From: Actinomadura sp. DC4
GTDB taxonomy: Bacteria; Actinomycetota; Actinomycetes; Streptosporangiales; Streptosporangiaceae
Direction: 5' to 3'
DNA length: 64,000 bases
Assembly (NCBI RefSeq): GCF_030406325.1
Contig: NZ_JAUEQY010000002.1
Location: forward strand, 372,001-436,000
The notes below the pieces were generated by a model. That model searched no databases and had not been told where the DNA came from. It saw only the letters and a list, made by a program, of their open reading frames with translations. The translations under genes and the position numbers were made by a program. Positions 1 to 7,251 of this stretch are shown here, piece by piece. Position 1 is the stretch's first letter, and each line of letters begins with the position of its first letter.

Positions 1-171
1 CCCGGGATCGTCGCCGATGAGGTCGCGGTTCGCCTCGTAGATGTCACGCCATTTGGTGCCGTCCTCGAACTGCTCTTCGGCGATCTTCCACAGCGAGCTG
101 TGCGGCGTGTCCCAGCGCGTGACGGTGACGAACTCCGGCGGCGGGGGCGGTGGCTTCTTGGGAGGGGTCAT
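1..171 (-). CDS. LysM-domain protein, N-terminal part only
   Basis: The gene runs off the left edge, so only the first 57 residues are visible. After a short basic, proline-rich start (MTPPKKPPPPPP) there is a LysM-like module with WDTPHSSLWKIAEEQF, then an aromatic-rich YEANRDLIG stretch. LysM modules bind GlcNAc-containing glycans. The W-x-IYEANRDLIGDDPG form is the variant seen in baseplate- and secretion-associated LysM proteins. It has no signal peptide, so it may act inside the cell or be exported by a non-Sec route. It lies 18 bases downstream of the WXG-like gene on the same strand and is probably its operon partner. The C-terminal half is unseen, so total length and any further domain are unknown. 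Confidence 0.7.
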   Translation of the reverse strand, partial: MTPPKKPPPPPPEFVTVTRWDTPHSSLWKIAEEQFEDGTKWRDIYEANRDLIGDDPG

Positions 172-189
172 GTCGGCCTCGTCCTTGCG

Positions 190-1182
190 TCAACCGGCCG
201 GCTTGGCGGCCATGGTCGTGTAGAGCAGCGTCCTGAGGATGTAGTCCTTCTCCGTGGGCTTCAAGTCGCTGCCGCGGTCGCCGTTCAGATAGTGGTAGAC
301 GGGTCCATAGCCGATGTTCCCGCCGGCCATTCGAGAGATGAAGTAATTCACGTCCGGGTTGACCAGCGGTTTCGCCGGTGCCGTCGCCGGGGGGAGCGTC
401 CCCTCCGGGAGTCCCCCTGCGGGAAGCCGCTTCGGTGTCCAGCTCAGGGGCTTGGCCACGACGTCGAAGACGCCGTAGAAGGCGATCGACGCGACGAACT
501 CCTTCCAGGTCTCGTCCCAGTTGTCGCTCAGCGAGCCCGCGTCGTGCCAGTCGAAACCGTCGCCGGCGAACTTCCCGGCCAGCAGCTTTCCGCCATCCAT
601 CACGGCGACGTCGCCGACGGCGAACATGGCGCTGCCGAGGGAGTACTCCGCGGCCTTGGCGGCGAGCGTCCCCACGATCTTCTTGGCGATCGTGTCCTCG
701 ACGAACTTCTCGACGATCTTCGCCTTGATCTTGTTCTCGGCGATCCGGTACGCGAAACCCGCCTGCCAGGGGAACGTGCTGAGGAAAAGGAAGCTGAGAA
801 TGGTCGACAGGAGAAGCGCGTAATAAGCCTGCCGGGCGTAGTCGACGACCTCCGCGTAGTGCTGGCACGCCGCGCTCATTCCCTCGCAGTGGGCGACCAG
901 CTTGTCCACGTCGCCCGTCGCGGGCGGAGGGGGAAAGTAGCGTCGCCAGAAGTCCCCGAAGGCGTTGATGCTCTCACCGGCGTTGTTCATCACGATCGCC
1001 AATGCGGCCGCGTCGCCGTACTCCCCCCAGTCCCGGATGTCCTTCGCGAGACCGGCCCACACCTCCGCCGCCTGGCGGGCCTTGGCGGGATCGCCTGCCG
1101 GGTATTCCACCGACAGCAGGTTGTAGACGGCGAGAGCGATGTTCCCGCCGATGAAAAGACCGGGACGGAAGGCCGCACTCAT
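190..1182 (-). CDS. WXG100-like helical protein with central hydrophobic segment (possible type VII effector or membrane protein)
   Basis: 330 aa from the ATG that gives MSAAFRPGLF; an upstream in-frame extension overlaps the neighbouring gene and is unlikely. Residues 1-120 are alpha-helical and resemble the N-terminal domain of actinobacterial WXG100-type proteins (an INAFGDFW helix, then a helix with HCEGMSAACQHYAEVVDYAR). A hydrophobic segment follows (ALLLSTILSFLFLSTF), then a Gly/Ala-rich amphipathic region. The C-terminus (NYFISRMAGGNIGYGPVYHY onward) matches nothing I recognise. The genes on either side encode a YbaB/EbfC protein and a LysM protein. This arrangement is typical of actinobacterial WXG/polymorphic-toxin loci, so the C-terminal ~90 residues could be an effector domain. 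That is inference: no catalytic motif is visible. Confidence 0.6.
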   Translation of the reverse strand: MSAAFRPGLFIGGNIALAVYNLLSVEYPAGDPAKARQAAEVWAGLAKDIRDWGEYGDAAALAIVMNNAGESINAFGDFWRRYFPPPPATGDVDKLVAHCEGMSAACQHYAEVVDYARQAYYALLLSTILSFLFLSTFPWQAGFAYRIAENKIKAKIVEKFVEDTIAKKIVGTLAAKAAEYSLGSAMFAVGDVAVMDGGKLLAGKFAGDGFDWHDAGSLSDNWDETWKEFVASIAFYGVFDVVAKPLSWTPKRLPAGGLPEGTLPPATAPAKPLVNPDVNYFISRMAGGNIGYGPVYHYLNGDRGSDLKPTEKDYILRTLLYTTMAAKPAG

Positions 1183-1204
1183 CGAACAAGCTCCCGTGTC
1201 GTAC

Positions 1205-1531
1205 TCACGAACGCCCGCCTCCGAACAGTTCGTCGGGCGAGAAATCGGGGAGCAGGGCGCCGACCTTCGCGGCGGTCTCCTCATGGAGCAGATCCAGCGC
1301 GTCATTGGTCATCGCGACGATGCGTTCGGAGAGGTCCTCGATGTCGAGCCGTTTCACGCGAGGGTCGAGGGTGAGCTCGTGCACACGTCCCGGGCTGACG
1401 ACGGTCAGCTCGATGAGGCCGTCCTTGCTCTTCGCCCCGACCGCCAAGGTGTCGAGCTCCTCCTGCGTCTCCCGGGTCCGGGACTCGAGCGCGCGCAGGT
1501 CGCGTTCGAGGCTTTCCCTGTCGAACTCCAT
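1205..1531 (-). CDS. YbaB/EbfC-family protein
   Basis: 108 aa. The N-terminal half is a charged coiled-coil helix (ESLERDLRALESRTRETQEE). It is followed by the small beta-sheet of the YbaB/EbfC fold (GLIELTVVSPGRVHELTLDP) and a C-terminal helix (ERIVAMTNDALDLLHEETAAK). Canonical EbfC binds DNA as a dimer and sits beside dnaX/recR. This copy is instead the first gene of a WXG-like/LysM operon, the usual place for the many paralogues in actinomycetes. There its role may be as a partner or chaperone rather than a nucleoid protein. The gap to the next gene is 22 bases. The family call is firm; the role is not. Confidence 0.8.
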   Translation of the reverse strand: MEFDRESLERDLRALESRTRETQEELDTLAVGAKSKDGLIELTVVSPGRVHELTLDPRVKRLDIEDLSERIVAMTNDALDLLHEETAAKVGALLPDFSPDELFGGGRS

Positions 1532-1683
1532 GGTCGAAACCTAACTCGCTAGTAGCCCTATTCGCGATTTCCGGCCCTGACTTAACGGACAAGTAACATG
1601 CAGAACAGGCATTAAGGTCATCCAGCAACCATTCAGCTGCATGACCGAAACTACTCCTGAATAGCGGAGCGTCCGCCGGGCCT

Positions 1684-2193
1684 TCACCTGCCGGAGCGCG
1701 CCGGCCGATAGGCGTACCCGACCCGCCGTACGGTCACCAGACTCGCGCCGTGGCCGCGGAGCTTGCGCCGGAGGCGATGGACGTGGACGTCGACGGTCCG
1801 CGGAGTGGCGCGCGTGGAGCCCGGCCAGAGCACGTTCATCAGGTGGATGCGGGTGAACACCGTGCCGGGCTTCTCGGTGAGATAGGCGAGCAGTTCGTAC
1901 TCCTGGAAGGTGAGCGCGACCTCGTCGCCCTCCGCCCAGACCCGCCGCGCGTCGCGGTCGAGGACCAGCCCGCCGAGGCCGTCGGACGCCTGCGGCCTCT
2001 CGGCCTTCACCGCCTTCGCCTCGTCCGCGGAGACGAGGTGCGCGACGATCATCATGTACTGACCGGTGTCGGGCACCGGGATGATGTCGAGCACCTTGCC
2101 GGGCGCGACGTCGCCCAGCGCGAAGACCGGTGGCTCGCCGTACGGGATGCGTGTGGCGACGTCGATGACGTTGGAGCTTCGCGGCAGTGTCAT
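1684..2193 (-). CDS. Winged-helix transcriptional regulator, OmpR/PhoB C-terminal type, no receiver domain
   Basis: 169 aa. Residues ~75-165 form an OmpR-type winged helix: the beta-strand start LVLDRDARRVWAEGDEVALT, the helix pair FQEYELLAYLTEKPGTVFTR, the recognition helix TVDVHVHRLRRKLRG and the wing VTVRRVGYAYRP. The first ~70 residues are not a receiver: the phosphoacceptor Asp and the conserved Thr/Lys are absent. They form a short beta-rich segment (GKVLDIIPVPDTGQYMMIVAHLV). It is therefore a stand-alone DNA-binding protein, a type common in actinomycetes. No partner kinase is adjacent. It faces away from the TetR gene across a 668-base spacer. Targets are unknown. Confidence 0.8.
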   Translation of the reverse strand: MTLPRSSNVIDVATRIPYGEPPVFALGDVAPGKVLDIIPVPDTGQYMMIVAHLVSADEAKAVKAERPQASDGLGGLVLDRDARRVWAEGDEVALTFQEYELLAYLTEKPGTVFTRIHLMNVLWPGSTRATPRTVDVHVHRLRRKLRGHGASLVTVRRVGYAYRPARSGR

Positions 2194-2861
2194 GCCAGAC
2201 CCTCTTCACATGCGGATAGGGCCGCCACCGGGCTGGGCCGGAATGCCGGGAGTACGGCTCAGCGATCAGCCGGGCGGCGTCGGACTCTTGCTCTCATCGC
2301 ACGGAAGCCGCACACAGCGCGCTCGCCTGCAGACGGAGGTCGACATGCAGGCGCACTGTCAGCGGAACATCACGAGTCACCTCTCCAGAGTGTAAAGCTT
2401 TTCCTACTTTGTCAATAGATTAAGTAGCGAATCACTCGGTCCCGGCGGCGGCGTCTCGGACCGGACCCGAGGTGACGACGCGGTGACCCCCGAAAGGAAC
2501 GTCCGTAATAGGGGATACGCGCTCGATCGACGACCGTACGTGAGCGTCGGCGGGCGGCCGGCGCCGACCAGGGAACCGCCGCCACGGACCTGACGGTGGA
2601 AAGACACCGGCGGGGGCACCCGAACCGGACGCCGCCCGCACGACGTGGAGGGTTCCGTGGAGGAAACCGCGCGCATACAGTTACGGTCCGCCTCCCGCAT
2701 CTTTCAAAATGCTCACTTAAGCGCACTCTTCTGAACAGGCACGTTCCCAATTTCAGCAGTTCATGACTAGGTGTCAGTGATACGTGTCACGATCGGATAC
2801 GTACACGATCGCGGACTGACCGTTATACAATTCGGCTCATCCCCGAGCCCTGGGCAGGAGC
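2194..2861. other. Divergent intergenic region, 668 bases, no convincing gene
   Basis: The region separates the leftward winged-helix gene from the rightward TetR gene. Short frames on both strands lack RBSs and have non-coding composition. An AT-rich island at about 2385-2430 and another at 2700-2765 stand out against the GC background and probably hold the two divergent promoters. The TetR-proximal end carries the tandem repeat annotated at 2779-2811. Confidence 0.6.
2779..2811. promoter_or_regulatory. Tandem repeat, candidate operator of the ScbR-type regulator
   Basis: Two adjacent copies of GATACGT(GT/A)CACGATCG, 2779-2795 and 2796-2811. Each contains a palindromic core; 2791-2810 is a 16/20 inverted repeat around TACGTA. 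The array ends 50 bases before the start of the TetR-family receptor gene. That is the usual place for an autoregulatory operator of this family. Binding is inferred, not shown. Confidence 0.45.
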
Positions 2862-3494
2862 ATGCAGAGGCGAGCAGAGCGGACGCGGCATGTCATTCTC
2901 AAGGCCGCGGCGGAGACCTTCGAAGCCCGCGGTTACCTCGGCACCAGCCTGCAGAACATCGTCACCGGACGCCACGTCAGCAAAGGCGCGCTCTACTTTC
3001 ACTTTCCCTCGAAAGAGGACCTCGCCCTCGCGATCCTCGCCGACCAGCACGAGCTCTGGCCCGCCCTGATCAGCGAGTTGCGCCGCCGCCAGCAGAGCGC
3101 GATCCGGATCCTGCTGGAGCTGTTCTGCCAGGCGACCGCGATCCTCCGCGACGACGCGCTGGCCCGCGCGAGCACGCGCCTCGCCTGCGAGCTCGACCTG
3201 ATCGACTCCTCCGCGCCACGTCTGTTCGCCGGCTGGGCCGACGTCGTCGAGGAGCTCCTGCATGAGGCCCGTGAGCAAGGCGACCTGCTCCCGGAGGCCG
3301 ACTCGCGGGTGGTCGCGGAGGTCGTCGTCGCCGCGTTCGCCGGACTGCAGCGCATGAACGCCATCAACCCCGCCAAGACCGACCTCCAGGAGCTGGTGAC
3401 GGCGATGTGGCGGCACATGCTGCCGGGGCTCGTGACGGCCGAACGCCTGCCCGAGATCATGGAACACCTCGGCGCACTGAGCGGGGACGCATAG
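2862..3494 (+). CDS. TetR-family regulator, ScbR/ArpA gamma-butyrolactone-receptor type
   Basis: 210 aa. The N-terminal TetR helix-turn-helix is clear (RTRHVILKAAAETFEARGYL...VSKGALYFHFPSKEDLA). The C-terminal ligand domain carries the marks of the ScbR/ArpA family: FAGW, with the Trp that covers the lactone pocket in CprB-type receptors, then HEAREQGDLLPE, FAGLQRMNAI and ELVTAMWRHMLPGL. Such proteins repress secondary-metabolism or differentiation genes until a diffusible butyrolactone or butenolide releases them. No AfsA/ScbA-type signal synthase lies in the window, so it may be a pseudo-receptor answering another ligand. A StrR-like activator gene follows 342 bases downstream. Confidence 0.85.
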   Translation: MQRRAERTRHVILKAAAETFEARGYLGTSLQNIVTGRHVSKGALYFHFPSKEDLALAILADQHELWPALISELRRRQQSAIRILLELFCQATAILRDDALARASTRLACELDLIDSSAPRLFAGWADVVEELLHEAREQGDLLPEADSRVVAEVVVAAFAGLQRMNAINPAKTDLQELVTAMWRHMLPGLVTAERLPEIMEHLGALSGDA

Positions 3495-3836
3495 GCTCAC
3501 GCGCCCGGCATCAGCGCGTTCTCGTCCGCTGTCAAGGCGCGCGAACGCTATTCTTACCTTTTACACTCGTGTGATTTACCTTCGCGTTACATTGCGCCGC
3601 GCGAAATGCTCTGTACACGCGGCGATAAAAATGCCGATGAGCAGCGGCGCGCCACGTTCCGCGACGGCCCGGCAACGGTCGAGTCCGACCGACTGTGGCC
3701 GCGTCCGCCATTGCCAAAACTCGGCCAGCCGGTATCTTTTTGCATGGTCGACCAGCGATTCGCGAGCGTACTGCCGCCCCCTATCCGTTTGGCCGAGGAG
3801 CAGCCATGACTCGCGACGCGACAGGGATGAGGATTC
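3495..3836. other. Intergenic region, 342 bases, promoter-like
   Basis: No coding frame with an RBS is seen. There are AT-rich patches at about 3549-3600 (including TTTACACTCGTGTGATTTAC, whose core CACTCGTG is near-palindromic) and around 3735-3745. The region probably carries the promoter of the StrR-like gene and might be a target of the upstream receptor. Confidence 0.45.
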
Positions 3837-4859
3837 GTGAGTCGGGGTCACACGGTGACACAAGTGACGGCGCCAGCTGACCACCGCACGGCGGAGGCCG
3901 CCGCTCCCGGAGCCCACACCGTGCCGATCAGCGCGCTGCGCCCGGGGCCGACCCCGCGTCGCACCACTGACGAGGACCACGTCCACCGCCTGGCCGAGAC
4001 CGACTCCCCCCTCCCGCCGATCCTCGTGCACCGGTCCACGATGCAGGTGATCGACGGCCGGCACCGCCTCCGGGCAGCGCTCCTGCGCGGTCGCGACACC
4101 ATCGACGTGGTGTTCTTCGACGGCAGCGAGGAGCACGCGTTCATCCGGGCCGTCGAGGAGAACATCGCCCACGGGCTCCCGCTGAACCTCGCCGAGCGCA
4201 AGGCCGCCGCGGTGCGGATCATGTCCGCGCACCCGGAGCTGTCCGACCGCATGATCGCCACACACACCGGGCTGTCCGCACGGACGATCGCGACGCTGCG
4301 GCGGTGTTCAACCGAGGAAACCCCACGGTCGAACGCCCGCGAGGGCCTCGACGGGCGCCGGCGCCCCCTGGACGCCACGGAGGGCCGGCTCCGCGCCGTG
4401 GACCTGATCGCCGAACACCCCGACGCATCGCTGCGCGAGATCGCCAAGACCGCCGGCGTCTCCCTGGGCACCGCGCACGACGTACGGTCCCGGCTGCGCC
4501 GCGGCGAGGATCCGATCCCCCGCGGACACCGGGCCGACGCACCCGAGCCGCCCGCCTCCGCCGTCGACGCGTACGCCGTGGGGACCGCCCTCACCGCGGA
4601 CGTCCCCCAAGAGCCGGACATGTCGGCCGAACTGCCGCTCCTCCTGGAGAAGCTGGCCAAGGATCCGGCGCTGCGTCTCACCGATCCGGGCCGCCGGATG
4701 CTCCGGCTGCTCTTCTCCAGCACGGTGATCGCCGATTGGCCTGAATTGGCCGATTCGGTGCCACCCCATCGTATCGAAGCGATCTTTAAAATCGCTCAGC
4801 AATGCGCAAAGGACTGGGATCTTCTCGCCCAGTCACTGCGGCGCCAGGCCCGCCGCTGA
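3837..4859 (+). CDS. ParB-domain transcriptional regulator, StrR-like
   Basis: 340 aa, GTG start (a second in-frame GTG six codons in is equally possible). Residues ~25-130 are a ParB/Srx-type domain: VPISALRPG, then the PILVHRSTMQVIDGRHRLRA phosphate-binding motif and FIRAVEENIAHGLPLNLAERKAA. Two helix-turn-helix segments follow (LSDRMIATHTGLSARTIATL and ASLREIAKTAGVSLGTAHDV). This is the build of StrR-type pathway activators in aminoglycoside and glycopeptide clusters. It is not a chromosome-partition ParB: no ParA or parS-linked context exists here. The C-terminal ~100 residues are a helical domain. The pairing with an ArpA/ScbR-type repressor recalls the A-factor cascade, but no antibiotic genes are adjacent. 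Confidence 0.75.
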   Translation: MSRGHTVTQVTAPADHRTAEAAAPGAHTVPISALRPGPTPRRTTDEDHVHRLAETDSPLPPILVHRSTMQVIDGRHRLRAALLRGRDTIDVVFFDGSEEHAFIRAVEENIAHGLPLNLAERKAAAVRIMSAHPELSDRMIATHTGLSARTIATLRRCSTEETPRSNAREGLDGRRRPLDATEGRLRAVDLIAEHPDASLREIAKTAGVSLGTAHDVRSRLRRGEDPIPRGHRADAPEPPASAVDAYAVGTALTADVPQEPDMSAELPLLLEKLAKDPALRLTDPGRRMLRLLFSSTVIADWPELADSVPPHRIEAIFKIAQQCAKDWDLLAQSLRRQARR

Positions 4860-5116
4860 GCACGGAGGTAAATCGCCGATAGGTGGGGGCGCGCTCTCTA
4901 TTCGGCGTCCCGTCACACGACAACACAGAGGGCCAATATCGTTCACTCGCGCAACCTGGCCCTAAAACAATGGATGTTAGCCTTTGTCCACGGCTTCACC
5001 AGCGTGGCCGCCCGTCGCGGGTCCAGGGGAAACCATGACGGACCGGCCGCCGGCTGTCGCCGGGACCACCCCCGCATATTGACCTGGTCCCCGACCCGGG
5101 AAGGAAGCGCAACGGA

Positions 5117-5890
5117 ATGGGCCCGTACGACCAGCAGACCGAGCAGAACATCCAACGGGTTATCGACAGCATTTACGAGAACATCAGTGAACGAATCACG
5201 ATCGACGACATGGCCCGTACCGCGATGTTCAGCAAGTTCCACTTCACTCGCCTCTTCCAGCGCATGACCGGGGTCTCACCGGGCCGTTTTCTGTCCGCCG
5301 TACGCCTCCAAGAGGCCAAGAAACTGCTTCTCTCCACCGGGCTGAGCGTCACCGAGATCAGTCACCGGGTGGGTTACTCGAGCGTCGGCACCTTCAGCTC
5401 GCGGTTCAAGAGCAGCGTGGGCCTGGCGCCCACCGCGTACCGCGAACTCCACGGGTACGCCCCGTACATCTCCGACGACCGGCGCTTCCGCCTGCACACC
5501 GCGGTCGTCCAGGGCGAGATCTGCGCGCCACCGGAGCCTCTGGAGGACGGTGACGAGCCCGGCCCGGTGTTCCTCGGGCTGTTCCCCGACACCATCCCCC
5601 AGGGCCATCCGGCGAGCTGTGCCGTGCTCCGCCGGCCCGGGCGGTTCCGGCTCGACCGGGCGCCGGAGGGCACGTGGTACCTCCTCGCCCAGTCGGTACG
5701 CCCCGGCGAGGAGGACGTTCTCAGCCCGCGCCCGCCGCTGGTGGCCGTCCACGGACCGGTCTCCGTACGGCCGGGACGGGTCATCGCGCCACTGAACCTG
5801 CAGCTCAGGCCGATGCGGGTGCTCGACCCGCCAATTTTGTTGGCGCTCCTCGACGCGCGCCGCGTAGCCTTGGGCGCCGTGGCGAGCTGA
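5117..5890 (+). CDS. AraC-family regulator with N-terminal DNA-binding domain
   Basis: 257 aa. The double helix-turn-helix is at the N-terminus (ISERITIDDMARTAMFSKFH, RLFQRMTGVSPGRFLSAVRL, then SVTEISHRVGYSSVGTFSSR and VGLAPTAYR), inverted relative to classical AraC. The rest (~residues 115-257) is a beta-rich domain without recognisable ligand residues. Proteins of this shape typically control small metabolic or stress genes. It stands alone downstream of the StrR-like gene, separated by 257 bases, so it has its own promoter. It converges on the hemerythrin gene. Confidence 0.8.
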   Translation: MGPYDQQTEQNIQRVIDSIYENISERITIDDMARTAMFSKFHFTRLFQRMTGVSPGRFLSAVRLQEAKKLLLSTGLSVTEISHRVGYSSVGTFSSRFKSSVGLAPTAYRELHGYAPYISDDRRFRLHTAVVQGEICAPPEPLEDGDEPGPVFLGLFPDTIPQGHPASCAVLRRPGRFRLDRAPEGTWYLLAQSVRPGEEDVLSPRPPLVAVHGPVSVRPGRVIAPLNLQLRPMRVLDPPILLALLDARRVALGAVAS

Positions 5891-5902
5891 GCTCCCCGAG
5901 CC

Positions 5903-5982
5903 GCCGGGGCGCCCGACCACGAAGCCGCCGACGTGGCAACGCCATGTGCCACCGGCGACGAGAGCCAAGCGGGCGCCCCGGC
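5903..5982. terminator. Large hairpin between convergent genes
   Basis: A 13-base arm GCCGGGGCGCCCG (5903-5915) pairs perfectly with CGGGCGCCCCGGC (5970-5982) across a 54-base loop that itself contains weaker pairing. It lies just after the AraC stop and before the convergent hemerythrin gene, so it could serve as a bidirectional terminator. There is no U-tract, as is usual in actinomycetes. Confidence 0.5.
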
Positions 5983-5984
5983 AC

Positions 5985-6014
5985 TGACGTCACGATGACG
6001 TCAGAATGACATCA
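5985..6014. repeat. Three helically phased TGACGTCA-type boxes
   Basis: TGACGTCA at 5985-5992, TGACGTCA at 5996-6003 and TGACATCA at 6007-6014, each 11 bases apart and so on the same DNA face. The array abuts the stop codon of the hemerythrin gene. Function unknown. Confidence 0.6.
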
Positions 6015-6015
6015 C

Positions 6016-6585
6016 TCAGCGGCGTCCGGTGAGCCTGCGGATCAGATCACGCGTACGGTCGGCCACCGCGGCGACCCCGCCGAAGACCAGGTTGCTGAGC
6101 GCCGACTCGACGCCCGGATGGGGATGTGTGGGCGCCAGGGCCTCGGCCGTCTTGATCGCCGCCGCGAGCCCGCGGAGTTCGGCCTCGCTCCGCTGCCGCA
6201 GGATGGGGAACTCCTCGTTCTCCTCGCGCTCTGCGTGTTCGAGCACGGCGGTGCGGAACCGCGCGAACATCGGCGTGAAGCTCGGGCCCGAGGTGCCCAT
6301 CCGCTCCAGCTCGCGGAGCATCCGCTTGCCCAGGCGCTCTTCCGCCAGCCGCGCGTCGACGATCTCGTCGCCCCGGGGGAGGCTGTTCCGTACGAGCGGA
6401 TGGATGATCTCTTCTTCGGCCGTCTCGTGGACGGCGAGCAGCCGCCGGAGCCGGTCGAACGCGTCCGCCCGGCGCTCGCCGGTGGTCGACTCCACGATCC
6501 GGCAGAGGTCGCGGATCTCCTCGTGCTGTCGCATCAGCAGTGCGACGGCACCCGTCTCGGGCATCGTCTCCGGGCGCTGGGTCAT
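6016..6585 (-). CDS. Hemerythrin HHE-domain protein
   Basis: 189 aa from the ATG giving MTQRPETMPE. A GTG one codon upstream shares the GAAAGGA RBS and cannot be excluded; a further ATG seven codons upstream of that GTG would overrun the RBS. The four-helix bundle has the expected iron ligands: RQHEEIRDL, VHETAEEEIIHPLV, and VLEHAEREENEEFPIL. The diiron centre binds O2 or NO, and such single-domain HHE proteins act in oxygen/NO sensing or iron homeostasis. The C-terminal tail (ALSNLVFGGVAAVADRTRDL) is a hydrophobic then basic helix that may touch the membrane. The gene is monocistronic. Confidence 0.85.
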   Translation of the reverse strand: MTQRPETMPETGAVALLMRQHEEIRDLCRIVESTTGERRADAFDRLRRLLAVHETAEEEIIHPLVRNSLPRGDEIVDARLAEERLGKRMLRELERMGTSGPSFTPMFARFRTAVLEHAEREENEEFPILRQRSEAELRGLAAAIKTAEALAPTHPHPGVESALSNLVFGGVAAVADRTRDLIRRLTGRR

Positions 6586-6775
6586 CACCGAGTTCCTTTC
6601 GCCGCGCATCGCCTGCTCGACGAGGGCGGACCTACCCAGGTCCGGCGATCACGACGCGTGAGTACTCGGCGCGGATATCAGCGCCGTATCCGGGGTAACC
6701 CGGTCAGGGGCGACCGTCCCGGCTCGATCACCCGGCCGCTGCCGCTCGGCAACGGCCGCGTCATCGGTCTCGTCT

Positions 6776-7009
6776 TCAGAGCTTGGTCATCTTGTCGTAC
6801 GGCGCGGTGATCCGCTCCTGGCGAGGGCGGAAGTCGACGAGTACGGCGACCTCGTCCTCGACGCCGATGACGACGCCGAGACCGTACTGGTCGTGGTTCA
6901 CTCGGTCGTCGACGGCGAACCGCTCGACCGGCGGCGCGGCGGCCGGAGGCTTGAAAGGACTGGTGGGCAGGTGTCGCCGGGTCGCGGCGCGGGGTGGCTT
7001 CATCTTCAT
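6776..7009 (-). CDS. Small Tudor-like protein, similar to the C-terminal module of PcrA/UvrD
   Basis: 77 aa. A basic, disordered N-terminus (MKMKPPRAATRRHLP) is followed by VDDRVNHDQYGLGVVIGVED...VDFRPRQERITAPYDKMTKL. This is the pattern of the SH3/Tudor-like domain at the end of PcrA/UvrD helicases, where it contacts RNA polymerase (D-x-V-x-H-x-x-x-G-x-G-x-V). Here it is free-standing, without a helicase domain. Similar small proteins occur in many actinomycetes. A role at RNA polymerase is inference from the fold only. Confidence 0.6.
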   Translation of the reverse strand: MKMKPPRAATRRHLPTSPFKPPAAAPPVERFAVDDRVNHDQYGLGVVIGVEDEVAVLVDFRPRQERITAPYDKMTKL

Positions 7010-7251
7010 TAGTATGCGCCCGCCGGAGCCTCAGCGGTGTAAATACGGGCCGTCCGATCTGCGAACTCCGTCACGAATCCTGCTCTCAGGGCCGTTTTCG
7101 CGGGACGATATGGCCCTGTCATCCGGGCCACACTCGGCATACGCAGGCCCGTAACCGCAGCAGGGGCCGCCCCACCTGCCGATCATGGGTTTGCCCGCCC
7201 CAAGAAGGAATTGCCCGTCCTTGACACGGTGGGCGTGTCGTGCGGCTCGCC

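Noticed and set aside
2404-2750. Three overlapping leftward frames in the 668-base spacer
   Set aside because: No RBS, no family resemblance and non-coding composition; they lie in a promoter region.
3837-4859. Chromosome partition ParB
   Set aside because: It shares the ParB-type domain, but size, helix-turn-helix arrangement and lack of parA/parS context favour a StrR-like regulator.
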